Source of the DNA: Symbiodinium natans
Lineage: Eukaryota; Sar; Dinophyceae; Suessiales; Symbiodiniaceae
NCBI GenBank assembly: GCA_905221605.1
Contig: CAJNDS010002603.1
Coordinates: forward strand, 1 to 64,000
Length of the DNA: 64,000 nt
Direction of reading: 5' to 3'
How positions within the stretch are numbered: the stretch's first letter is position 1; each line of letters begins with the position of its first letter. The notes under the pieces were generated by a model. It was not told where the DNA came from. It saw only the letters and a list, made by a program, of their open reading frames with translations, and did not search any database. This document shows positions 19,262 through 28,640 of the stretch, piece by piece. Position numbers and translations under genes: made by a program.

Positions 19262-20400
19262 GCTGCCTGAACAGTTCCTGGGTTGCATGTGTGTGAGTAC
19301 CACGCAAAAAACCTTTAGGCTCCGGCGATGTCAGCTGTTGCCCCTGCCAAATTTAGGTGCGTGGCTCGCGCGCGTGGTGGCTCGCGTGCGGTGGCTCGCG
19401 CGCGGTGGCTCGCGAGGCTCGCGCGAGGTGGCTCGTGTGCAGTGGCTCGCGCGCGGTAGCTCGCGCGCGGTAGCTCGCGCGCGGTAGCTCGCGTGCGGTG
19501 GCTCGCGCGCGGTGGCTCGCTAGTTCCTGGATTGCTGTCAATTGTTGGGTTCTTGTGTTGTCAACTCAATTGTTGATCAGCCAATTTAGGTGCGGTGTCT
19601 CGCGTGCGGTGGCTCGCGTGCGGTGGCTCGCCAGTTCCTGGTTTGCAACAAACATTTTGGTTGCTGCGTTGTCAATTGCTGCCCCGGCGGATTTAGGTGC
19701 GGTGGCTCGCCTGCGGTGGCTCGCATGCGGTGGCTCGCGTGCGGTGGCTCGCGTGCAGTGGCTCGCGTGCGGTGGCTCGCGTGCGGTGGCTCGCGCGCGG
19801 TGGCTCGCGCGCGGTGGCTCGCTGCGGCTGGCGGTCGTGCGGTGGCGCGTGCGCTCGCGTGCGGTGGCTCGCGTGCGGTGGCTCGCGCGCGCGGTGGCTC
19901 GCGCGCGGTGGCTCGCGTGCGGTGGCTCGCCTGCGGTGGCTCGCCTGCGGTGGCTCGCGTGCGGTGGCTCGCGTGCGGTGGCTCGCGTGCGGTGGCTCGC
20001 GTGCGGTGGCTCGCGTGCGGTGGCTCGCCAGTTCCTGGTTTGCAACAAACATTTAGGTTGCTGCGTTGTCACTTGCTGCCCCGGCTGATTTAGGTGCGGT
20101 GGCTCGCCTGCGGTGGCTCGCCTGCGGTGGCTCGCGTGCGGTGGCTCGCGTGCGGTGGCTCGTGTGCGGTGGCTCGCGCGCGGTGGCTCGCGCGCGGTGG
20201 CTCGCGCGCGGCGGCTCGCGCGCGGTGGCTCGCGTGCGGTGGCTCGCGTTCGGTGGCTCGCGTGCGGTGGCTTGCGTGCGGTGGCTCGTGCGCGGTGGCT
20301 CGTCTCTACTCCGTAGAGGGTTCTGATGTCTGGCTGGAACAAACTTTAGGGTTCCTGCGTTGTCGGTTGTTGCCCCAGCCAAGTTAGGTGCAGTGGCTCG
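19262..20400. repeat. 14-bp tandem array with five interspersed ~80-bp spacers
   Basis: The 14-bp unit is GCGGTGGCTCGCGT (variants GCGC, GCCT). Blocks of it alternate with a spacer of the form AGTTCCTGG...AACA..CTTTAGG...TTGTC..TTG.TGCCCC..CC.AATTTAGGTGC. Spacers lie near 19268-19355, 19525-19592, 19630-19697, 20031-20096 and 20315-20395. Long ORFs on both strands arise from the stop-free unit. Confidence 0.95.
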
Positions 20401-21210
20401 CGTATAGTATGAAGGAACCTCACTTTACACGTGTAACTTCCTTCTACTGTTTGGGGTCTTCGGTGGTGTAATTTGTCTTCATGGAGAGGTCCCCTCGCCC
20501 CTCCCTCCGCCTTTCCATCACCCGAGTTATGCCACGCCACATTGCACCAAACCATGAAACCTGATTAGACTATATAGACCCTACCACATCCTCAAATGCC
20601 GTCAATATCGTGCGGAGTCTTGCTGATCTTGTTCGCATTCCAAGCACGATGATTCGAAACACGATGAAACCAGTGACTAGCCATCCACATGTTATCAGAC
20701 AGTTTGCGTGTTTGCGAGCATCCTAGAGGCTGGACATCGATCAGCGAGTGCGCCTGGAGCATTGCAGTTGCCCCGACTTCGTTGTGCGATTAGATCAATT
20801 AATATCATCGACTATCATCGAAGCTGCTCGCAGGTCGCAGGCATCTGCAGTGGGCGGAAAACCTCACCACGGTTTCTTTGGCAGAAAAGCATTCTTTGTA
20901 TGAAGGGCGGGGGCAGGAAGCAGCCTGTGGCAAGGTCTGGCATTTCTCCTTGTTAGAGCCTCGGGAGAAGGCAAGTTTGGTTGGGGCACCGTTGCTGTCA
21001 ACCACGTACACGCCACGTACACGCCGCGTACACACCACCGATATCGCCGACAACGGCAGGATGCCTGGGCGGCCCTTCGGAATTATTTTGTCTCCCGCAA
21101 GCGCGTGGGGCTGGCGGAAATGCCTCGAAGCGTGGTGGGGCTCCTAAGTTGTTTAGCTGCGGTGCCGCTTTGCCTTGTGCAAGTTTGCCGAAAGCTTTGC
21201 CAGATTGAAG
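20400..21210. other. No gene recognised
   Basis: Single-copy-looking sequence with overlapping short ORFs. A tandem GTACACGCC(A/G)C triplet lies near 21005-21030. Confidence 0.35.
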
Positions 21211-21217
21211 GCATGTG

Positions 21218-21525
21218 AGCTTTGAGGTGTACATTGTGCCTCCAGACCAAGAGTTCCTCTCAGAGTTGGGTCTTCCTTCAGCTGCTGAGAGCCTGGCTGG
21301 AAGCCTGCTGGGTCTTCAGGCAGTTGCGGCCAAGTTGTCCTTTAGTTGTCCCTTGCTGTTACGTGCGATGCTTGGCCTGACTTCGCTTGCCAGGTCCCTT
21401 TGTACCAGTCAGAGAACGGCGAACAACTGGAAGATCGAGCCTCGCAGGTGCCAGACACATCTGCGGAGCATTCCAAGCAGCCGGCAGAGTCTCCTGCAGA
21501 GCCGTTGATGCAGCGCCAGGCCTGA
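21218..21525 (+). CDS. Unassigned exons, acidic
   Basis: The first stretch reads FEVYIVPPDQEFLSELGLPS, then AAESLAGSLLGLQAVAAKL (21218-21340). After the acceptor-like CTTGCCAG the frame gives VPLYQSENGEQLEDRASQVP, then EHSKQPAESPAEPLMQRQA, to a stop at about 21525. The second stretch has a normal disordered-tail composition. Linkage is inferred; function unknown. Confidence 0.4.
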
Positions 21526-21825
21526 AAGTGTTGCACCGCAAGAGGGCAGAGGGGGGGGGGTGCTGTGAAAGTGATGTCTTCCCCATCTAGCAGCTGCACA
21601 GAGTTTATGCCTTGCCGCTACCCAGCCGTACCTCCAGACGGGCAGACGGACATGTTGGAGACCCTGAAATTTCGAGCGGCAATGTAGAAGCAGAGCCCCG
21701 ATCGTTGAATCACTGTTGAATCTGCTGCTCCAGCTTCTGCTGAGACAGGGTCTGCATGGCCCCTGGACTGAAAGCTTCCCAGCCCTGTCCGTGCAATTCA
21801 TTCTTTCATCCTCAGCACCAGCGGT

Positions 21826-21850
21826 GTAGCACCCGGCCGCCGGGTGCTAC
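21826..21850. repeat. Perfect 12-bp palindrome
   Basis: GTAGCACCCGGC, one central C, then GCCGGGTGCTAC. The arms are exactly complementary. Confidence 0.95.
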
Positions 21851-22434
21851 ATGACAAGCACACCTTTGATGCTTTCATTCTTTCTTCCGTGTCTCTGCCT
21901 CGCGACCCTGTTGCTCCCTCACCCTTTTTCTCTTTCCGCTGCCCATCCTCGATCCGGGGTCTTGGTTGTCATGGTCTTCAGGTACCTGCGCGCTGGATGT
22001 AAGGCAGTTTCCTTGTCTCCCCTGCAGACAGCCCCGTGTTCGATCACATTGCTCGCGCGCCTGTTGCGCATGTACAGCGCACAAGCTTTCAAGTACACAT
22101 GCGCATCTGTTTTTCAGGCACTTTTTGTGCGCGCAGGCACACGGTTGCAGCTGCGCCCAGCTTTGCCTGCGCTTCACGGAGAATTCAATTCAAAGTTTAG
22201 CCAGCCTACCCAACCCCAGAAGACGAGGTATGATACGGTACAATAACACGGTCATCCCTTCGCAGGCTTTATGCGCCACAGAATGTCACGTACGTTCGAA
22301 ATAGCCATTCATGTGAATTGCGCTGTTCGCTGGTGTCCGCCTAGGGTGTGCGTGGCAGAAATGCTGTCGTAGCGTGGGCGCGTGCTGCTAGCTTTCGTTG
22401 AGTCTGGCTCGCGCTTGAATTTTGGTTCCTGCAG

Positions 22435-22659
22435 GATGGCGATGTCGGAGAAGACGGCCCTCCGCACAGCCGCTGTGACGAGACTGAAGAGGAGCATGGC
22501 CTGCATGGCTTTGCACCCCCCCCCTACCCTCGTTTGGAGCCCCTCGAAGTGGGTCGGTTGAGGCAAACCCTGCCCCTACCCAAGGGCATGCCTATATTTT
22601 GCATCATGTCGGGAATGGGACGTTTGTGCTTCGTGTGGGCCGTGCTCGCCGATAAATGA
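22435..22659 (+). CDS. Unassigned terminal exon (74 codons)
   Basis: After the acceptor GGTTCCTGCAG the frame reads DGDVGEDGPPHSRCDETEEE, then HGFAPPPYPRLEPLEVGRLR and LPLPKGMPIFCIMSGMG. It ends ADK-stop at 22657-22659. There is an acidic start, a Pro-rich middle and a hydrophobic end. No Met occurs before residue 50, so it must be an internal or last exon. Not recognised. Confidence 0.5.
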   Translation, partial: DGDVGEDGPPHSRCDETEEEHGLHGFAPPPYPRLEPLEVGRLRQTLPLPKGMPIFCIMSGMGRLCFVWAVLADK

Positions 22660-23050
22660 ACAGAACCACAACTTGGGATCAAAGAAGTGAATGAACTTGC
22701 CGTCGATTGCCGGGTTTGTATTTAGTACTAAGGTTTACACGGTTCATTCTGGTTTAACATCCGGTCGTTCGAAGGGTTTATTGGCTTTTTTATGATTGGT
22801 ATCTTAGGAACAACGGTAAAAATCATAGTATCCTAGGCGCTGAGACTGCGAGCATGGGCCCTTTTCTACCGACGTGTGAACAGTATTCCAAGATATTCTC
22901 TCTTGTTTCTTTCGATTTAACATTAATTATGGGGCTCTTATTCGTAGTACTTTTAGTGAGCCCCAAAGACCTCACAATAGCTAATGCATGTACGACAGGT
23001 TGCTTCAAGTTATTTTCAAGTTGTTTGCAGTTGGACACCATGGACACCCG
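22660..23050. other. AT-richer stretch, no firm gene
   Basis: A 107-codon + ORF crosses it (22854-23177) but contains hydrophobic, Cys-rich sequence without splice support. I treat the region as intron or intergenic. Confidence 0.35.
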
Positions 23051-23093
23051 TACTGCTAGCATGCAGTGTCCAGTGTTCCCGGCCAGGAGGCAG

Positions 23094-23218
23094 CGGATTC
23101 CAAAGATGCAGTTGTGGAGCTGTCAGAGACGAATGGGAACCAAGAAGTACAGCGCACTGGCGAGAATGAGGACTTAGATGCAAGCGCCATCCCAGCTGAG
23201 GAGGACATCTTGGTGTAA
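23094..23218 (+). CDS. Acidic C-terminal exon
   Basis: After AGGAGGCAG the frame reads DSKDAVVELSETNGNQEVQ, then RTGENEDLDASAIPAEEDIL, ending V-stop at 23216-23218. Composition is typical of a disordered acidic tail. The upstream exon was not identified. Confidence 0.5.
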
Positions 23219-23242
23219 GCGGCGGGCAGGGCAATCTTGGGT

Positions 23243-23292
23243 AATGCGTTCTGCTGCCGCTGCTGCCGCTGATGCCGCTGCTGCCGCTGCTG
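23243..23292. repeat. (CTGCCG)n-like hexanucleotide repeat
   Basis: About eight CTGCCG / CTGATG units just after the stop of the preceding exon. Confidence 0.9.
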
Positions 23293-23407
23293 CAACAGTA
23301 AAGCTTTAGTCGCACTCCATGGTAGGACGCGTCGCGTACTTGAGCGACATGCGACAGTACTCGTAGGACGGAGTAGGATCAGCAGCTTCACTTCGTATCA
23401 CTCGAGG

Positions 23408-24300
23408 ATTGAAGCCGCAGGCAACTGCAAAAGAGCTTCTGCAAGTGCCGCAAGTGCCGAGTTGTATTGGAGCTTGCTGCCTTTACTTGTTGAAGGAACG
23501 TGCCCTTGCTCTGTTTGCACACAAGCATCAGACACGATGTTGGCCAACGATTCCCTCGCACAAAGTATCACCAAGTCAGGGCAGGCGACCACACTGACAC
23601 AACGAGATACACAAGGACACGTTATGAGTGTCACGTGGCACCCCAAAGCACGTCACAGAGCTGCTGGTTCCCTCTTGGAGGCTCAGACTTCTCAGAGCTC
23701 TTCAGGCCAAGGATGGGACATGATTCTGTTGGAGTGATGTGCAGGTCATGGCCACGCGCAATGTCCAGGCCAGCAGCCTTTTGTTTCGTTTGTGCCAAGT
23801 CCGAGTCATGCTGGCACATCGTGGCATCTTGAGATTTGTCGCAGGTTCATCAAGAGCCATGAAGAGATTGCTGCTGCTCGCACTGCTGCCCGCCACGCGG
23901 CCAAGACAGGTGCAGGAGCACGCAGTGGAGCACTTCCCATTCTTCCCATTCTGCTGAGACTCTGCTCTTTCTGAATGGCACGCCAGGAGCTGGCTTTACA
24001 GAGGCGGGGATGTGACATGCACCATTGGCCTTTGAGCCCCTTTTTTTCTGCATGAACGAAGGCGGAGCTCGAAGCTGCAAGCTGGGCACGAAGATTGCCT
24101 GAGGTACAGCAGCAGATCGCGAGGCCATGATGTCACCAGATGCCCTGCTTACTCTTTTGCCGGTGTCGCCGGAAGCCGTGCGGGGTCTCTCTCCCAGCAG
24201 GAAGACCAATGGTGAGAAACGCAGCCTCAACACCAAAGGCCAACGTTGTACAGGCCAAAAATTGGAGATGCGCCAGAGACAAAGCAGACAGATGCTGTGA
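23408..24300 (+). CDS. Unassigned multi-exon region
   Basis: Several + frames look coding: SDTMLANDSLAQSITKSGQ then LTQRDTQGHVMSVTWHPK (23530-23650, stop near 23737); FIKSHEEIAAARTAARHAAK after the acceptor GTCGCAG (23845-23915); ELEAASWARRLPEVQQQIAR (24064-24130); SPDALLTLLPVSPEAVRGLS then KTNGEKRSLNTKGQR (24130-24240). They are in different frames and would need introns. The charged helical pieces could be coiled coil. Not recognised. Confidence 0.35.
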
Positions 24301-24654
24301 GGTGTGGGGCTCCAGGGGCTCCCCTCGTCCGTGCAACGGTCTTCCTCGCTGCTGACAAGAGGGACCTGTGTAGGGCAACATGTGGACGCTGTGGCCCAGG
24401 GCCCAGGGGACATGCAAGCATATGGAAGCTGCACACGCGGAGTGTGCCCGCTTCTCTTCATTGACTTGCCGGCGTTCAAGGACGGTGCCAAAGAAAGCCT
24501 TGATCCATCCGCGAGGAAGCACAAGAAGGACATTACCATTCTGTATGTAACCAGTTGTACTGGGTTGGATAAGTGCCCACCCATGAGCCATAGAAGCAGC
24601 CTGTCGCAGAGCGAGAGGCAGGGCAGGGGAGAGGGAGGGGTAAGTGTTGAATAC

Positions 24655-24813
24655 AGTGCTGAACTTGGTGCTGGCATCCGATGCAGTGACATACTGCATC
24701 AACTCAGCCTTTCGTTTGGTGCGATGCAAGCGCCTAAGTTCGCGCACGAAAGCAGAGACTCGCACTCTCGAAAGGAAGTTGTCAGCCCACTTTCGGATGT
24801 CAGTGTGGGCCAT
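24655..24813 (-). CDS. Possible minus-strand exon (conflicts with + frames)
   Basis: Read on the minus strand after a 13-C tract, the frame gives HTDIRKWADNFLSRVRVSAF, then RELRRLHRTKRKAELMQY and ASDASTKFST before a GT donor. The D-x-x-x-W-A-x-x-F-L start is weakly reminiscent of the segment ending the glycosyltransferase-20 (trehalose-phosphate synthase) domain; I would not name it on that alone. The + strand is also open over the same bases with less protein-like sequence. If real, it is one of very few minus-strand exons here. Confidence 0.3.
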
Positions 24814-24839
24814 GGGGGGGGGGGGGGGTGGCAGGGTCG

Positions 24840-25140
24840 AGTAAACATCGCTTTAAGCGTCCAGTAGACATCATGTTAAGCGTCCAGTGCGCATCCAGGC
24901 CAAAGGCATTTACCCCCCTCGGACACCCCGCCATGCATGTTCCGGCCGCCGCAAAATGCACAGGAATTTCCCCGTGTCTCGCGCCGCGGGACTCCCCACC
25001 CTGCATTTTCCGGCCGCTGCAAAATGAACAGGGCTCCTTCCCGGCGTTTCGCAGCGTGACAGGGAAGGCAGCTGTCCTTCGGGAAGCCCGCTATGCATGT
25101 TTCAGCTGGCAAAATGCATAGGGCCGCGCCCTGGTGCCAT
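24840..25140. repeat. Dispersed repeat, copy 1, with internal ~80-bp repeats
   Basis: It begins GTAAACATCGCTTTAAGCG and GTCCAGTGCGCATCC, then holds three related segments with CC(A/T)GCAT(G/T)TT.C(G/A)GC(C/T)G and GCAAAATG(C/A)A(C/T)AGG. A second copy of the leading part is at 25510-25580. Confidence 0.75.
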
Positions 25141-25500
25141 ACGGTTGGAAGCCTTCAAAAGCACAGCCTCAAACAAGAGAAGCCTTTAATCCTTCAAGAC
25201 AAACAACCTTAGAATTTAGAAAGAGAATTCCAAACCGCAAAAGAATGGCCTTACGCCTTACATGTCGAAAGATTGCAGTTAACCTTATGTTGTTCGACTA
25301 ACACCTGATCCTGAACCATTGAACAAAGAAGTAAAACTCTACATCTTCGAAACCTTTCAAAGAATGGTCTGAAACCAAGAGGATAAACACTAGAAGCAAA
25401 CCATGGCCAAGGAGTTAGGAAAACAACATGGGAAGACAAAACGTTCTAAAAATCACATGGAAGAACGTTTGAAGATAAAAAAGGAGGACGCGCAATGAGT
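25140..25500. other. AT-richer stretch, no gene
   Basis: Repeated AAGA/AACC-type motifs, no coding pattern. Confidence 0.4.
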
Positions 25501-25504
25501 CTTA

Positions 25505-25640
25505 ACGCGGCGTTTACTGGACACGCGTGTGGTCCAGTAAACATCACGTTCAGCGCCCAGTGCGCATCGCAGGGCGCACGCTGGACAAGTAAGTCCACGA
25601 GGAGCCCCCCGGATGCATACTCGAGTATTAACATGTTTAC
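25505..25640. repeat. Dispersed repeat, copy 2 with inverted end
   Basis: GCGTTTACTGGACACG followed by GTGGTCCAGTAAACATCACG forms an inverted pair around TACTGGAC / GTCCAGTA. The rest matches 24840-24900. Confidence 0.75.
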
Positions 25641-26075
25641 TCGACCCTGGGCCTGCTATGGGGTATCCCCCCTGACAAAACACTGGCGAACACTCAAAAG
25701 CGCTGTCTTGTGTTATGAGCGCCTCAGCTTCCCAGGCGCTGCCCTTCCTTGGGCATACTGTGCTTTAGCAAGAATGCGATGGTGACCTGCAGACGCTGTT
25801 TCGCCGAAGACGCGAAAGCAAGCAGCAGAATCATGAATCGGCGAACCGATTTCATTGTTCTCTTCGGTGCAGAGGTGTGTACGCACACACTCGCAAGTGA
25901 GGCGCGCTCAGCCCCATAGGAAGACAGCTGCCATCGATTGACAGCCCCAGGAACAGCAGGAGCGAGCAAGAGACCGAACAAGCTGTTCTTCCCATTTTGT
26001 CGACCAAAAGACAGTGCCCGATGGTCAAAAGCGCCTTCGCTGGCCTTCATGCTCGTAGAGGAGGAAGAAGAAGAG

Positions 26076-26101
26076 GGAGAGAGAGAGAGAGAGAGAGAGA
26101 C
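26076..26101. repeat. (GA)n microsatellite
   Basis: Pure GA dinucleotide run. Confidence 0.95.
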
Positions 26102-26504
26102 GAAAAAGTGACTGGCAAAACGGAGAACACCGAAAACGAAGACCGTGAAGACCCTTCGACATGAAATGACTTGGCTGGGGTTCATGGGATTGATGGCTCA
26201 TGTACGCTGCGATTGGAGGCAATATCTCTCCATTTTCATTCGAGTGCCAATGTGCTTAGCAGCATATGTCGAACTAGGCCGAGATAGGCCACCCAATCGC
26301 CGAACAAAGGCAGTTGCAGTGCAATTAAGTTGGTGGCACACAGTCATACAGTAGGTGCTTGCATCTTCGGGACATCTGATAGGTACTAGAGGTTGTTTGG
26401 ATCTGCTGGTACCAGTGTACCAGGGGTCATTCATCTGTTGGCTAGTTCCTGCTTCTCAGACTCTTGCTTGCTGTTGATTGTCAACATCCAGAACCCCTTC
26501 CAGT

Positions 26505-27251
26505 ATGGAGGAGAAATCCAAGAAGGACAAGAAAGAAAAGAAGCATGGAAAGAATAAAGAGAGGAGCAAGAAGGCACAGATCGCCAACGATGCAATCGAA
26601 GCGCACGAGAACGTGGACGACGCACCCGTTCCGATCCCGGCCGGCGAAGGCCTAATGCTGTCCAGTGCTGGAAGTGAAGTGTGCCAGTCATTGCATGCAT
26701 ATCATTTTGGGCATGTCTCGGCTTAAGCCATGTAAGCCATGCCTCAATGCCTGACATTTGCAATGTCAATGAACTTGACAGCGACTGTTCGCAGGCAGAG
26801 GGCTGGGAAGAGTTCTTGCGCTTGACTTGCCAGCACTGTGAGGTCGCGGCGACCTGTGCTCCGGCACAAGATCTTCTGGATTTTGTGAAGCGGATATGGG
26901 GACGCATTCAGAGCTGCTCGTTGAACTGTTGGCCAGGGCTTCAAGCGGTTGCCACGGTGCACAAGCAATTCACTGCTGCAGGCGTGATTCAAGAAGAGCA
27001 TCATCTTCCTGATTGCTTGCCTAGCTGGCAAGCTGGAAGGGAGCGGGATGGCATGTCTCCAATCCAGAGGCAGCGGATCCGATTCTGGCGACCGCTCTTC
27101 CCCTTCCCGCTACTGGGGGCGCAGCAACTACTGTACTCGCAGTTGCATCCTGTGGAGCCCCGAACACTTTGCAGCCTACCTGACGCCGGGATGTACATTT
27201 CCCGCCGGTTCATACCCAGAGGAGACCTCTGGGAATCCAAGTGTGCTGTGA
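26505..27251 (+). CDS. Lys-rich N-terminal protein (multi-exon, unknown)
   Basis: The ATG follows an acceptor-like CCCTTCCAG by one base, as expected for a trans-spliced mRNA. Exon 1 (26505-26678, 58 codons) reads MEEKSKKDKKEKKHGKNKER, then an acidic/Pro segment, ending at donor GTGTGC. Exon 2 starts at 26795 after CTGTTCGCAG in phase 0 with AEGWEEFLRLTCQHCEVAAT, then DLLDFVKRIWGRIQ. A later exon near 27120-27251 may read WSPEHFAAYLTPGCTFPAGS and stop at 27249-27251; an alternative open frame there leaves this uncertain. The Lys-rich start suggests nuclear or nucleolar location. No family recognised. Confidence 0.45.
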
Positions 27252-27320
27252 GGAGAAGCGATGTGCAGCTGCTGACAACTTGTCGTAGTCGCAGAGATCG
27301 TGGTGGCGATTTGTTTCAGC

Positions 27321-28282
27321 ATGTCCTGCCGCCCGTTCATGCCCATCAGCTTAGGGTTGACAGCCCTGCTGCTTCTTCTTGGTCTCAAAGGTTTGATGAG
27401 TTGCGGAGAGGCGATCGCAGATTGGCTGGAGGTAAATGCCTCAACCACATCAATGAGACTTGTGTTTCTCCTGCATCCTGTGGTTTTGATCTGCGTCGCC
27501 CGTTTATGCCACCTTGTCAGGCAGAAAATGTTGACTTGAGCCAGCGTAGACAGAGCTTCTTTTCTTTGAGGTGTCCAAATCTGATCAATGAGTCCGCGTG
27601 GTGGGGGTGGGAGGACGACACGGAAGGGTCAGAAGATGAGGGCAACATCGGCAACATGATTGACATGAAAAAGTACCGGATTCGAGCCTCGGACGGGGGC
27701 TGCCAATCTCAGCGTGGTACCTGGAGCGCAGACGTTCAGGATGCACTCAAGTGTGTGCTCGTTGTGATTGCTGAGCGATTTAGTTTCCGACCGGGCGAGC
27801 TACTTTTGGAGTGGGGATCTGGCTGCGGATTTGCCATGTCTTGGGCCAAAGCATACTATGACGTGGATTCTTTGGGGGTTGACATCATGCCAGCAGCTGC
27901 CTGGGCTGCAAAGTACAGCCTGGGCTTGAGCTGCGTGGCTGATGGTCGCAAGCTACAGTGGATCCCAAATGGCCTCTTCGATCATGTGTTCTCTTATGGG
28001 GCCTTGCGGCATCTCAGTTTCGAGGAGCAGTGTGAAGTGGCACATCAGCTTGTCCGCAAGCTTCGGATCGGCGGCCGAGCCTTCATCGGTTGGAATCGCG
28101 CTAACCTGGTGGGGCCTTGGAAGTGGTACGATTGCTTTCGGGCGGACATTGGGTCGTTCGTGGAGCTGGAGGTGCTGGAGGAGGCGAACTTGTTTGTCGA
28201 AGACTCTTCGAAGATCGCCGGCTCAAGCCAACTTACTTGGGAGTTTCCTTCGTATGCTGTGCTGCTGAAGAAGGTCTCCTGA
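27321..28282 (+). CDS. Membrane-anchored SAM-dependent methyltransferase-like protein
   Basis: Two exons, 27321-27431 and 27521-28282, flank an 89-nt GT-AG intron (GAG|GTAAAT...TTGTCAG|GCA), phase 0, giving about 290 residues. The ATG lies one base after TTTGTTTCAG, a likely cis or trans acceptor. Residues 1-30 (FMPISLGLTALLLLLGLKG) form a signal anchor. An acidic Trp-rich spacer follows. The Rossmann methyltransferase core is at about 130-280: motif I LLEWGSGCGF at 132-142, the acidic end of beta-2 in SLGVDIM, a post-I segment FDHVFSYGALRHLSFEEQCE and a motif resembling LRIGGRAFIGWN. This is the class-I fold; the acceptor substrate is unknown. A type II topology would place the enzyme in the ER/Golgi lumen. 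An alternative start upstream in the same 533-codon frame is less likely because that frame crosses other exons. Confidence 0.6.
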
Positions 28283-28499
28283 GGAAGGCATTTAGAAACT
28301 CTAAACGATCTCCCGCCCCGTTGCAAAAGGATGTCTGGGCTGTGCTCAGGTCACTGGTTGCGAGGCGAGTTGCCTAAGTAGCGTTGTTGCCGTGTATTTG
28401 TCAGGTGACGCGACCTCAAACGATCTTGGTCTACTTCAAGTCCGGGTGCTCATCAAGAAACACAATCAACGCATCTTATGTCTGTTGTCTTTTTTTTTC

Positions 28500-28640
28500 A
28501 GGCCAAGTCACACGAGATGAAGAGGCGGAGGACACGGGGAGTCGAAGCAAGTATGTTTTTGGGCTAGTGGCGCCTGCCTTCATGCAGGAAGATTGCAAAA
28601 CAGATGCGTCGCGAGCAGCGTAGGCTCAAGCGTGAGGACG
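28500..28640 (+). CDS. Charged exon(s), unassigned
   Basis: After TTTTTTTTCAG the frame reads GQVTRDEEAEDTGSRSK. After CTTCATGCAG (about 28586) another frame reads KIAKQMRREQRRLKRE. Both are strongly charged, as in coiled-coil or nuclear proteins. They may begin the gene continuing at 29.9-31.3 kb. Confidence 0.35.

Noticed and set aside
19498-20342. ORFs of 196-258 codons with RATAREPPHASH-type repeats
   Set aside because: By-product of the stop-free 14-bp unit; equally open on both strands.
19262-20400. CRISPR-like array
   Set aside because: Units are 14 bp and the longer spacers are conserved rather than diverse; the DNA is eukaryotic and no cas genes are present.
23850-24692. 280-codon minus-strand ORF
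   Set aside because: Low-complexity, Cys/Pro/Leu-rich, and antisense to + frames with better composition and splice signals.
26681-28282. Treating the 533-codon + ORF as one protein
   Set aside because: The N-terminal half crosses another gene's exons and an intron. A GT-AG intron and a signal-anchor exon in a different frame explain the methyltransferase better.
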